A program made the position numbers and the translations under genes. From positions 57,990,001-58,054,000 of the forward strand of contig OX031057.1 in the NCBI GenBank assembly GCA_943736015.1: 64,000 nt of DNA. The letters are read 5' to 3'. Origin of the DNA: Tridacna crocea. Taxonomy: Eukaryota; Mollusca; Bivalvia; Cardiida; Cardiidae. Positions 39,452 to 52,746 of the stretch are shown piece by piece; within the stretch, counting starts at the first letter, position 1, and every line of letters begins with the position of its first letter. The notes under the pieces are model-generated. The model saw only the letters and a list, made by a program, of their open reading frames with translations, had not been told where the DNA came from and did no database searches.

Positions 39452-41350
39452 TAGCAAACCACTTCTCATGTTCATTTACCTGGCTATCAGACCACCAAAA
39501 CAGTGTAACAGAAGGAACATTTTCACACATTCAGATTAATGTTTTGAATTTGAAATTTGTGTTTAATGTCTAGAGCTAAGGGAGGTTAAATGAACACAAA
39601 AACAAACGGGGGAATTAAAAAGGTAGTAGTTGCTCAGATTCCAAGCCTGTCCACCAGTAACTAAGACTAAAAGCATTTTGGGACCTGCCATCTGACCCAC
39701 TGAGCCAGAGAAGCAGTTGATTTCAACCCAGAAAATTGACCTACTTATATTTAGCCCCCCTCCCCCCCCCTTTTGTTCCAAAACATAGAAGTAGTTCCAT
39801 TTGAAAGTTAGATCAATGCCCATATGAAATTTTGATATCAAGCATATTTGTCACTCTGTTTCTTTCAGACAAAAATGGAAGGCTATGTTTAAAAGGTGTT
39901 TCTGGTGTTGGTATGATCGTATCTTGAAAATGAGAGCATGAATGTGTTATTTCTTTAGGAACTACTTTGCTTTTCATTGACCTAATTACGCATAACGGTC
40001 TGCTAGGAGTAAAAACCTGGTTTTAAATTAACTTTGCCAGTGTATTTTAAGGCTTATATGTAATTCTTTTGAGAATGGCTGGCATGCAAAATCAACATGT
40101 ATGCCAAAATAACACTGACACTGGCATTTCTTTGAGTAAAATGGGTGACAGAAGGTCGGGTTCTAAACCGATCGACCCGCACCCCCCACCCACCTGAGTT
40201 ATTTATATCGATATGAAGGGTCTGTCTATTGTTCAGATCAGCTTCCTTGTCTCACACCCAACACTTTGGATGTATTGAGATGATCAAAGAAAACATGATG
40301 AAGAATCATGCCTAGCCTAATTAAATAAACCAGAGACCCCACTTATTTCAAAAGCAACTTGCAGCTGTTGCAAGAAAAAAATGAGCAAAGCAAACTTTAA
40401 GTGCCCTTTTCTCTACATGAAGTTGTTTAAAACAGCAAGAAAAATACTTTGGGGTTGTACTGATGGCATGTTTTGACAGGAAAGATGTTGCAGAAAACAG
40501 ATAAATCACTAATTAATAGATCTAGATAAAAAGAACATGAATAATAAAGAAAGAAAATCATGAGTTTTCTTAAGTGCAGGATGGGGGAAAAATTGCTCAG
40601 TGTTGCTTTAAGATAGCCTGATATGTTTAAAGGAGTTGTCAATTAATTTTGCTTGGTAAAGTGGAAAACCAAAAAAAGGGCTCGTTACGTTGCACTTTGC
40701 CAGGCTAAAGCGGGCAAAATGTTGCGAATTTACATTTTGTCTTTTCGTGCCCCAACGACATACAGTCAGAAAGCACGCAATGACTAAATGTAGAGTAGAA
40801 ACTGTGATAATTTTGAAAAATGACCCTGTGATCTATGGCACTTACGCAGACGTGAAAACATGAATTCAACAAGAGGCACTAATAATGCTGTTTTTCTTGA
40901 TTACTTGGTGGGAAAAAAAACACTGGAAAATACATGTATACTCTCCTGATTGAATTGTCTCTATTTCGGAATGACAAAATTAGTCACACAAACGACCGAA
41001 GCGAGAAAGTGAATGCGAAACCCAGATTTACGCTTAACTGCATGTACCAAAATGCCATATATCATTGGGTCTTCATCACAATCCATTTCCGAGCCTATCA
41101 TTGTTTTCCCGTTTAAGCGGTTGAAGCATGTCATCGCGAGCAGAAGTATTATCATGTCGGTTCGGGATATCTTCCCAGCCAATGCTTGGTAAGCCGTATG
41201 CGTTGGGGTAAGACAAAGAAGCCAATGAATATAAATCAAAGTAGACAAGTAGAGATACTGTGTTATGAGATGGGAAATAACCCTTGCAACTCTGATTGCA
41301 GACTACACTTCTCCAGTAAGAGTTACTGTTCCTGACCCCTTTACAGCTTA
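39452..41350. repeat. Satellite unit 21
   Basis: 1899 bp. Poly-C run 9. C at 39518, as in unit 13. Confidence 0.95.
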
Positions 41351-43250
41351 TAGCAAACCACTTCTCATGTTCATTTACCTGGCTATCAGACCACCAAAAC
41401 AGTGTAACAGAAGGAACATTTTCACACATTCAGATTAATGTTTTGAATTTGAAATTTGTGTTTAATGTCTAGAGCTAAGGGAGGTTAAATGAACACAAAA
41501 ACAAACGGGAGAATTAAAAAGGTAGTAGTTGCTCAGATTCCAAGCCTGTCTACCAGTAACTAAGACTAAAAGCATTTTGGGACCTGCCATCTGACCCACT
41601 GAGCCAGAGAAGCAGTTGATTTCAACCCAGAAAATTGACCTACTTATATTTAGCCCCCCTCCCCCCCCCCTTTTGTTCCAAATCATAGAAGTAGTTCCAT
41701 TTGAAAGTTAGATCAATGCCCATATGAAATTTTGATATCAAGCATATTTGTCACTCTGTTTCTGTCAGACAAAAATGGAAGGCTATGTTTAAAAGGTGTT
41801 TCTGGTGTTGGTATGATCGTATCTTGAAAATGAGAGCATGAATGTGTTATTTCTTTAGGAACTACTTTGCTTTTCATTGACCTAATTACGCATAACGGTC
41901 TGCTAGGAGTAAAAACCTGGTTTTAAATTAACTTTGCCAGTGTATTTTAAGGCTTATATGTAATTCTTTTGAGAATGGCTGGCATGCAAAATCAACATGT
42001 ATGCCAAAATAACACTGACACTGGCATTTCTTTGAGTAAAATGGGTGACAGAAGGTCGGGTTCTAAACCGATCGACCCGCACCCCCCACCCACCTGAGTT
42101 ATTTATATCGATGTGAAGGGTCTGTCTATTGTTCAGATCAGCTTCCTTGTCTCACACCCAACACTTTGGATGTATTGAGATGATCAAAGAAAACATGATG
42201 AAGAATCATGCCTAGCCTAATTAAATAAACCAGAGACCCCACTTATTTCAAAAGCAACTTGCAGCTGTTGCAAGAAAAAAATGAGCAAAGCAAACTTTAA
42301 GTGCCCTTTTCTCTACATGAAGTTGTTTAAAACAGCAAGAAAAATACTTTGGGGTTGTACTGATGGCATGTTTTGACAGGAAAGATGTTGCAGAAAACAG
42401 ATAAATCACTAATTAATAGATCTAGATAAAAAGAACATGAATAATAAAGAAAGAAAATCATGAGTTTTCTTAAGTGCAGGATGGGGGAAAAATTGCTCAG
42501 TGTTGCTTTAAGATAGCCTGATATGTTTAAAGGAGTTGTCAATTAATTTTGCTTGGTAAAGTGGAAAACCAAAAAAAGGGCTCGTTACGTTGCACTTTGC
42601 CAGGCTAAAGCGGGCAAAATGTTGCGAATTTACATTTTGTCTTTTCGTGCCCCAACGACATACAGTCAGAAAGCACGCAATGACTAAATGTAGAGTAGAA
42701 ACTGTGATAATTTTGAAAAATGACCCTGTGATCTATGGCACTTACGCAGACGTGAAAACATGAATTCAACAAGAGGCACTAATAATGCTGTTTTTCTTGA
42801 TTACTTGGTGGGAAAAAAAACACTGGAAAATACATGTATACTCTCCTGATTGAATTGTCTCTATTTCGGAATGACAAAATTAGTCACACAAACGACCGAA
42901 GCGAGAAAGTGAATGCGAAACCCAGATTTACGCTTAACTGCATGTACCAAAATGCCATATATCATTGGGTCTTCATCACAATCCATTTCCGAGCCTATCA
43001 TTGTTTTCCCGTTTAAGCGGTTGAAGCATGTCATCGCGAGCAGAAGTATTATCATGTCGGTTCGGGATATCTTCCCAGCCAATGCTTGGTAAGCCGTATG
43101 CGTTGGGGTAAGACAAAGAAGCCAATGAATATAAATCAAAGTAGACAAGTAGAGATACTGTGTTATGAGATGGGAAATAACCCTTGCAACTCTGATTGCA
43201 GACTACACTTCTCCAGTAAGAGTTACTGTTCCTGACCCCTTTACAGCTTA
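41351..43250. repeat. Satellite unit 22
   Basis: 1900 bp. Poly-C run 10. It carries the complete unit-14 signature, including G at 42113, at +15,195. Confidence 0.96.
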
Positions 43251-45151
43251 TAGCAAACCACTTCTCATGTTCATTTACCTGGCTATCAGACCACCAAAAC
43301 AGTGTAACAGAAGGAAAATTTTCACACATTCAGATTAATGTTTTGAATTTGAAATTTGTGTTTAATGTCTAGAGCTAAGGGAGGTTAAATGAACACAAAA
43401 ACAAACGGGGGAATTAAAAAGGTAGTAGTTGCTCAGATTCCAAGCCTGTCCACCAGTAACTAAGACTAAAAGCATTTTGGGACCTGCCATCTGACCCACT
43501 GAGCCAGAGAAGCAGTTGATTTCAACCCAGAAAATTGACCTACTTATATTTAGCCCCCCTCCCCCCCCCCCTTTTGTTCCAAAACATAGAAGTAGTTCCA
43601 TTTGAAAGTTAGATCAATGCCCATATGAAATTTTGATATCAAGCATATTTGTCACTCTGTTTCTTTCAGACAAAAATGGAAGGCTATGTTTAAAAGGTGT
43701 TTCTGGTGTTGGTATGATCGTATCTTGAAAATGAGAGCATGAATGTGTTATTTCTTTAGGAACTACTTTGCTTTTCATTGACCTAATTACGCATAACGGT
43801 CTGCTAGGAGTAAAAACCTGGTTTTAAATTAACTTTGCCAGTGTATTTTAAGGCTTATATGTAATTCTTTTGAGAATGGCTGGCATGCAAAATCAACATG
43901 TATGCCAAAATAACACTGACACTGGCATTTCTTTGAGTAAAATGGGTGACAGAAGGTCGGGTTCTAAACCGATCGACCCGCACCCCCCACCCACCTGAGT
44001 TATTTATATCGATATGAAGGGTCTGTCTATTGTTCAGATCAGCTTCCTTGTCTCACACCCAACACTTTGGATGTATTGAGATGATCAAAGAAAACATGAT
44101 GAAGAATCATGCCTAGCCTAATTAAATAAACCAGAGACCCCACTTATTTCAAAAGCAACTTGCAGCTGTTGCAAGAAAAAAATGAGCAAAGCAAACTTTA
44201 AGTGCCCTTTTCTCTACATGAAGTTGTTTAAAACAGCAAGAAAAATACTTTGGGGTTGTACTGATGGCATGTTTTGACAGGAAAGATGTTGCAGAAAACA
44301 GATAAATCACTAATTAATAGATCTAGATAAAAAGAACATGAATAATAAAGAAAGAAAATCATGAGTTTTCTTAAGTGCAGGATGGGGGAAAAATTGCTCA
44401 GTGTTGCTTTAAGATAGCCTGATATGTTTAAAGGAGTTGTCAATTAATTTTGCTTGGTAAAGTGGAAAACCAAAAAAAGGGCTCGTTACGTTGCACTTTG
44501 CCAGGCTAAAGCGGGCAAAATGTTGCGAATTTACATTTTGTCTTTTCGTGCCCCAACGACATACAGTCAGAAAGCACGCAATGACTAAATGTAGAGTAGA
44601 AACTGTGATAATTTTGAAAAATGACCCTGTGATCTATGGCACTTACGCAGACGTGAAAACATGAATTCAACAAGAGGCACTAATAATGCTGTTTTTCTTG
44701 ATTACTTGGTGGGAAAAAAAACACTGGAAAATACATGTATACTCTCCTGATTGAATTGTCTCTATTTCAGAATGACAAAATTAGTCACACAAACGACCGA
44801 AGCGAGAAAGTGAATGCGAAACCCAGATTTACGCTTAACTGCATGTACCAAAATGCCATATATCATTGGGTCTTCATCACAATCCATTTCCGAGCCTATC
44901 ATTGTTTTCCCGTTTAAGCGGTTGAAGCATGTCATCGCGAGCAGAAGTATTATCATGTCGGTTCGGGATATCTTCCCAGCCAATGCTTGGTAAGCCGTAT
45001 GCGTTGGGGTAAGACAAAGAAGCCAATGAATATAAATCAAAGTAGACAAGTAGAGATACTGTGTTATGAGATGGGAAATAACCCTTGCAACTCTGATTGC
45101 AGACTACACTTCTCCAGTAAGAGTTACTGTTCCTGACCCCTTTACAGCTTA
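43251..45151. repeat. Satellite unit 23 (right breakpoint of the eight-unit block)
   Basis: 1901 bp. Poly-C run 11 like unit 15. Private G to A at 44769. It lacks the two 3' markers of unit 15, so homology to the block ends inside this unit. Confidence 0.95.
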
Positions 45152-47050
45152 TAGCAAACCACTTCTCATGTTCATTTACCTGGCTATCAGACCACCAAAA
45201 CAGTGTAACAGAAGGAACATTTTCACACATTCAGATTAATGTTTTGAATTTGAAATTTGTGTTTAATGTCTAGAGCTAAGGGAGGTTAAATGAACACAAA
45301 AACAAACGGGGGAATTAAAAAGGTAGTAGTTGCTCAGATTCCAAGCCTGTCCACCAGTAACTAAGACTAAAAGCATTTTGGGACCTGCCATCTGACCCAC
45401 TGAGCCAGAGAAGCAGTTGATTTCAACCCAGAAAATTGACCTACTTATATTTAGCCCCCCTCCCCCCCCCTTTTGTTCCAAAACATAGAAGTAGTTCCAT
45501 TTGAAAGTTAGATCAATGCCCATATGAAATTTTGATATCAAGCATATTTGTCACTCTGTTTCTTTCAGACAAAAATGGAAGGCTATGTTTAAAAGGTGTT
45601 TCTGGTGTTGGTATGATCGTATCTTGAAAATGAGAGCATGAATGTGTTATTTCTTTAGGAACTACTTTGCTTTTCATTGACCTAATTACGCATAACGGTC
45701 TGCTAGGAGTAAAAACCTGGTTTTAAATTAACTTTGCCAGTGTATTTTAAGGCTTATATGTAATTCTTTTGAGAATGGCTGGCATGCAAAATCAACATGT
45801 ATGCCAAAATAACACTGACACTGGCATTTCTTTGAGTAAAATGGGTGACAGAAGGTCGGGTTCTAAACCGATCGACCCGCACCCCCCACCCACCTGAGTT
45901 ATTTATATCGATATGAAGGGTCTGTCTATTGTTCAGATCAGCTTCCTTGTCTCACACCCAACACTTTGGATGTATTGAGATGATCAAAGAAAACATGATG
46001 AAGAATCATGCCTAGCCTAATTAAATAAACCAGAGACCCCACTTATTTCAAAAGCAACTTGCAGCTGTTGCAAGAAAAAAATGAGCAAAGCAAACTTTAA
46101 GTGCCCTTTTCTCTACATGAAGTTGTTTAAAACAGCAAGAAAAATACTTTGGGGTTGTACTGATGGCATGTTTTGACAGGAAAGATGTTGCAGAAAACAG
46201 ATAAATCACTAATTAATAGATCTAGATAAAAAGAACATGAATAATAAAGAAAGAAAATCATGAGTTTTCTTAAGTGCAGGATGGGGGAAAAATTGCTCAG
46301 TGTTGCTTTAAGATAGCCTGATATGTTTAAAGGAGTTGTCAATTAATTTTGCTTGGTAAAGTGGAAAACCAAAAAAAGGGCTCGTTACGTTGCACTTTGC
46401 CAGGCTAAAGCGGGCAAAATGTTGCGAATTTACATTTTGTCTTTTCGTGCCCCAACGACATACAGTCAGAAAGCACGCAATGACTAAATGTAGAGTAGAA
46501 ACTGTGATAATTTTGAAAAATGACCCTGTGATCTATGGCACTTACGCAGACGTGAAAACATGAATTCAACAAGAGGCACTAATAATGCTGTTTTTCTTGA
46601 TTACTTGGTGGGAAAAAAAACACTGGAAAATACATGTATACTCTCCTGATTGAATTGTCTCTATTTCGGAATGACAAAATTAGTCACACAAACGACCGAA
46701 GCGAGAAAGTGAATGCGAAACCCAGATTTACGCTTAACTGCATGTACCAAAATGCCATATATCATTGGGTCTTCATCACAATCCATTTCCGAGCCTATCA
46801 TTGTTTTCCCGTTTAAGCGGTTGAAGCATGTCATCGCGAGCAGAAGTATTATCATGTCGGTTCGGGATATCTTCCCAGCCAATGCTTGGTAAGCCGTATG
46901 CGTTGGGGTAAGACAAAGAAGCCAATGAATATAAATCAAAGTAGACAAGTAGAGATACTGTGTTATGAGATGGGAAATAACCCTTGCAACTCTGATTGCA
47001 GACTACACTTCTCCAGTAAGAGTTACTGTTCCTGACCCCTTTACAGCTTA
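45152..47050. repeat. Satellite unit 24
   Basis: 1899 bp. Poly-C run 9. AAC marker near 45218. The same haplotype as units 13 and 21 at every marker I scored. Confidence 0.95.
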
Positions 47051-48949
47051 TAGCAAACCACTTCTCATGTTCATTTACCTGGCTATCAGACCACCAAAAC
47101 AGTGTAACAGAAGGAACATTTTCACACATTCAGATTAATGTTTTGAATTTGAAATTTGTGTTTAATGTCTAGAGCTAAGGGAGGTTAAATGAACACAAAA
47201 ACAAACGGGGGAATTAAAAAGGTAGTAGTTGCTCAGATTCCAAGCCTGTCCACCAGTAACTAAGACTAAAAGCATTTTGGGACCTGCCATCTGACCCACT
47301 GAGCCAGAGAAGCAGTTGATTTCAACCCAGAAAATTGACCTACTTATATTTAGCCCCCCTCCCCCCCCCTTTTGTTCCAAAACATAGAAGTAGTTCCATT
47401 TGAAAGTTAGATCAATGCCCATATGAAATTTTGATATCAAGCATATTTGTCACTCTGTTTCTTTCAGACAAAAATGGAAGGCTATGTTTAAAAGGTGTTT
47501 CTGGTGTTGGTATGATCGTATCTTGAAAATGAGAGCATGAATGTGTTATTTCTTTAGGAACTACTTTGCTTTTCATTGACCTAATTACGCATAACGGTCT
47601 GCTAGGAGTAAAAACCTGGTTTTAAATTAACTTTGCCAGTGTATTTTAAGGCTTATATGTAATTCTTTTGAGAATGGCTGGCATGCAAAATCAACATGTA
47701 TGCCAAAATAACACTGACACTGGCATTTCTTTGAGTAAAATGGGTGACAGAAGGTCGGGTTCTAAACCGATCGACCCGCACCCCCCACCCACCTGAGTTA
47801 TTTATATCGATATGAAGGGTCTGTCTATTGTTCAGATCAGCTTCCTTGTCTCACACCCAACACTTTGGATGTATTGAGATGATCAAAGAAAACATGATGA
47901 AGAATCATGCCTAGCCTAATTAAATAAACCAGAGACCCCACTTATTTCAAAAGCAACTTGCAGCTGTTGCAAGAAAAAAATGAGCAAAGCAAACTTTAAG
48001 TGCCCTTTTCTCTACATGAAGTTGTTTAAAACAGCAAGAAAAATACTTTGGGGTTGTACTGATGGCATGTTTTGACAGGAAAGATGTTGCAGAAAACAGA
48101 TAAATCACTAATTAATAGATCTAGATAAAAAGAACATGAATAATAAAGAAAGAAAATCATGAGTTTTCTTAAGTGCAGGATGGGGGAAAAATTGCTCAGT
48201 GTTGCTTTAAGATAGCCTGATATGTTTAAAGGAGTTGTCAATTAATTTTGCTTGGTAAAGTGGAAAACCAAAAAAAGGGCTCGTTACGTTGCACTTTGCC
48301 AGGCTAAAGCGGGCAAAATGTTGCGAATTTACATTTTGTCTTTTCGTGCCCCAACGACATACAGTCAGAAAGCACGCAATGACTAAATGTAGAGTAGAAA
48401 CTGTGATAATTTTGAAAAATGACCCTGTGATCTATGGCACTTACGCAGACGTGAAAACATGAATTCAACAAGAGGCACTAATAATGCTGTTTTTCTTGAT
48501 TACTTGGTGGGAAAAAAAACACTGGAAAATACATGTATACTCTCCTGATTGAATTGTCTCTATTTCGGAATGACAAAATTAGTCACACAAACGACCGAAG
48601 CGAGAAAGTGAATGCGAAACCCAGATTTACGCTTAACTGCATGTACCAAAATGCCATATATCATTGGGTCTTCATCACAATCCATTTCCGAGCCTATCAT
48701 TGTTTTCCCGTTTAAGCGGTTGAAGCATGTCATCGCGAGCAGAAGTATTATCATGTCGGTTCGGGATATCTTCCCAGCCAATGCTTGGTAAGCCGTATGC
48801 GTTGGGGTAAGACAAAGAAGCCAATGAATATAAATCAAAGTAGACAAGTAGAGATACTGTGTTATGAGATGGGAAATAACCCTTGCAACTCTGATTGCAG
48901 ACTACACTTCTCCAGTAAGAGTTACTGTTCCTGACCCCTTTACAGCTTA
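47051..48949. repeat. Satellite unit 25
   Basis: 1899 bp. Poly-C run 9. AAC marker. No difference from unit 24 noticed. Confidence 0.95.
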
Positions 48950-50848
48950 TAGCAAACCACTTCTCATGTTCATTTACCTGGCTATCAGACCACCAAAACA
49001 GTGTAACAGAAGGAACATTTTCACACATTCAGATTAATGTTTTGAATTTGAAATTTGTGTTTAATGTCTAGAGCTAAGGGAGGTTAAATGAACACAAAAA
49101 CAAACGGGGGAATTAAAAAGGTAGTAGTTGCTCAGATTCCAAGCCTGTCCACCAGTAACTAAGACTAAAAGCATTTTGGGACCTGCCATCTGACCCACTG
49201 AGCCAGAGAAGCAGTTGATTTCAACCCAGAAAATTGACCTACTTATATTTAGCCCCCCTCCCCCCCCCTTTTGTTCCAAAACATAGAAGTAGTTCCATTT
49301 GAAAGTTAGATCAATGCCCATATGAAATTTTGATATCAAGCATATTTGTCACTCTGTTTCTTTCAGACAAAAATGGAAGGCTATGTTTAAAAGGTGTTTC
49401 TGGTGTTGGTATGATCGTATCTTGAAAATGAGAGCATGAATGTGTTATTTCTTTAGGAACTACTTTGCTTTTCATTGACCTAATTACGCATAACGGTCTG
49501 CTAGGAGTAAAAACCTGGTTTTAAATTAACTTTGCCAGTGTATTTTAAGGCTTATATGTAATTCTTTTGAGAATGGCTGGCATGCAAAATCAACATGTAT
49601 GCCAAAATAACACTGACACTGGCATTTCTTTGAGTAAAATGGGTGACAGAAGGTCGGGTTCTAAACCGATCGACCCGCACCCCCCACCCACCTGAGTTAT
49701 TTATATCGATATGAAGGGTCTGTCTATTGTTCAGATCAGCTTCCTTGTCTCACACCCAACACTTTGGATGTATTGAGATGATCAAAGAAAACATGATGAA
49801 GAATCATGCCTAGCCTAATTAAATAAACCAGAGACCCCACTTATTTCAAAAGCAACTTGCAGCTGTTGCAAGAAAAAAATGAGCAAAGCAAACTTTAAGT
49901 GCCCTTTTCTCTACATGAAGTTGTTTAAAACAGCAAGAAAAATACTTTGGGGTTGTACTGATGGCATGTTTTGACAGGAAAGATGTTGCAGAAAACAGAT
50001 AAATCACTAATTAATAGATCTAGATAAAAAGAACATGAATAATAAAGAAAGAAAATCATGAGTTTTCTTAAGTGCAGGATGGGGGAAAAATTGCTCAGTG
50101 TTGCTTTAAGATAGCCTGATATGTTTAAAGGAGTTGTCAATTAATTTTGCTTGGTAAAGTGGAAAACCAAAAAAAGGGCTCGTTACGTTGCACTTTGCCA
50201 GGCTAAAGCGGGCAAAATGTTGCGAATTTACATTTTGTCTTTTCGTGCCCCAACGACATACAGTCAGAAAGCACGCAATGACTAAATGTAGAGTAGAAAC
50301 TGTGATAATTTTGAAAAATGACCCTGTGATCTATGGCACTTACGCAGACGTGAAAACATGAATTCAACAAGAGGCACTAATAATGCTGTTTTTCTTGATT
50401 ACTTGGTGGGAAAAAAAACACTGGAAAATACATGTATACTCTCCTGATTGAATTGTCTCTATTTCGGAATGACAAAATTAGTCACACAAACGACCGAAGC
50501 GAGAAAGTGAATGCGAAACCCAGATTTACGCTTAACTGCATGTACCAAAATGCCATATATCATTGGGTCTTCATCACAATCCATTTCCGAGCCTATCATT
50601 GTTTTCCCGTTTAAGCGGTTGAAGCATGTCATCGCGAGCAGAAGTATTATCATGTCGGTTCGGGATATCTTCCCAGCCAATGCTTGGTAAGCCGTATGCG
50701 TTGGGGTAAGACAAAGAAGCCAATGAATATAAATCAAAGTAGACAAGTAGAGATACTGTGTTATGAGATGGGAAATAACCCTTGCAACTCTGATTGCAGA
50801 CTACACTTCTCCAGTAAGAGTTACTGTTCCTGACCCCTTTACAGCTTA
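48950..50848. repeat. Satellite unit 26
   Basis: 1899 bp. Poly-C run 9. AAC marker. No difference from units 24-25 noticed. Confidence 0.95.
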
Positions 50849-52746
50849 TAGCAAACCACTTCTCATGTTCATTTACCTGGCTATCAGACCACCAAAACAG
50901 TGTAACAGAAGGAACATTTTCACACATTCAGATTAATGTTTTGAATTTGAAATTTGTGTTTAATGTCTAGAGCTAAGGGAGGTTAAATGAACACAAAAAC
51001 AAACGGGGGAATTAAAAAGGTAGTAGTTGCTCAGATTCCAAGCCTGTCCACCAGTAACTAAGACTAAAAGCATTTTGGGACCTGCCATCTGACCCACTGA
51101 GCCAGAGAAGCAGTTGATTTCAACCCAGAAAATTGACCTACTTATATTTAGCCCCCCTCCCCCCCCTTTTGTTCCAAAACATAGAAGTAGTTCCATTTGA
51201 AAGTTAGATCAATGCCCATATGAAATTTTGATATCAAGCATATTTGTCACTCTGTTTCTTTCAGACAAAAATGGAAGGCTATGTTTAAAAGGTGTTTCTG
51301 GTGTTGGTATGATCGTATCTTGAAAATGAGAGCATGAATGTGTTATTTCTTTAGGAACTACTTTGCTTTTCATTGACCTAATTACGCATAACGGTCTGCT
51401 AGGAGTAAAAACCTGGTTTTAAATTAACTTTGCCAGTGTATTTTAAGGCTTATATGTAATTCTTTTGAGAATGGCTGGCATGCAAAATCAACATGTATGC
51501 CAAAATAACACTGACACTGGCATTTCTTTGAGTAAAATGGGTGACAGAAGGTCGGGTTCTAAACCGATCGACCCGCACCCCCCACCCACCTGAGTTATTT
51601 ATATCGATATGAAGGGTCTGTCTATTGTTCAGATCAGCTTCCTTGTCTCACACCCAACACTTTGGATGTATTGAGATGATCAAAGAAAACATGATGAAGA
51701 ATCATGCCTAGCCTAATTAAATAAACCAGAGACCCCACTTATTTCAAAAGCAACTTGCAGCTGTTGCAAGAAAAAAATGAGCAAAGCAAACTTTAAGTGC
51801 CCTTTTCTCTACATGAAGTTGTTTAAAACAGCAAGAAAAATACTTTGGGGTTGTACTGATGGCATGTTTTGACAGGAAAGATGTTGCAGAAAACAGATAA
51901 ATCACTAATTAATAGATCTAGATAAAAAGAACATGAATAATAAAGAAAGAAAATCATGAGTTTTCTTAAGTGCAGGATGGGGGAAAAATTGCTCAGTGTT
52001 GCTTTAAGATAGCCTGATATGTTTAAAGGAGTTGTCAATTAATTTTGCTTGGTAAAGTGGAAAACCAAAAAAAGGGCTCGTTACGTTGCACTTTGCCAGG
52101 CTAAAGCGGGCAAAATGTTGCGAATTTACATTTTGTCTTTTCGTGCCCCAACGACATACAGTCAGAAAGCACGCAATGACTAAATGTAGAGTAGAAACTG
52201 TGATAATTTTGAAAAATGACCCTGTGATCTATGGCACTTACGCAGACGTGAAAACATGAATTCAACAAGAGGCACTAATAATGCTGTTTTTCTTGATTAC
52301 TTGGTGGGAAAAAAAACACTGGAAAATACATGTATACTCTCCTGATTGAATTGTCTCTATTTCGGAATGACAAAATTAGTCACACAAACGACCGAAGCGA
52401 GAAAGTGAATGCGAAACCCAGATTTACGCTTAACTGCATGTACCAAAATGCCATATATCATTGGGTCTTCATCACAATCCATTTCCGAGCCTATCATTGT
52501 TTTCCCGTTTAAGCGGTTGAAGCATGTCATCGCGAGCAGAAGTATTATCATGTCGGTTCGGGATATCTTCCCAGCCAATGCTTGGTAAGCCGTATGCGTT
52601 GGGGTAAGACAAAGAAGCCAATGAATATAAATCAAAGTAGACAAGTAGAGATACTGTGTTATGAGATGGGAAATAACCCTTGCAACTCTGATTGCAGACT
52701 ACACTTCTCCAGTAAGAGTTACTGTTCCTGACCCCTTTACAGCTTA
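50849..52746. repeat. Satellite unit 27
   Basis: 1898 bp. Poly-C run 8. AAC marker. Confidence 0.95.

Larger units (their letters stand above)
29958..45151. repeat. Higher-order repeat, copy 2 (units 16-23)
   Basis: This is the second copy of the eight-unit block. Unit starts 29958, 31857, 33755, 35653, 37553, 39452, 41351 and 43251 each equal the copy-1 start plus 15,195. Shared markers fall at 30486, 31126, 34515, 39518 and 42113, and the poly-C series is again 9,8,8,10,9,9,10,11. Homology to copy 1 ends between the poly-C run of unit 23 (about 43571) and 45120, where unit 23 no longer has the A and extra A that end unit 15. Differences from copy 1 seen by eye are T at 31951 and G at 36415. 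The search was not exhaustive. Confidence 0.95.
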
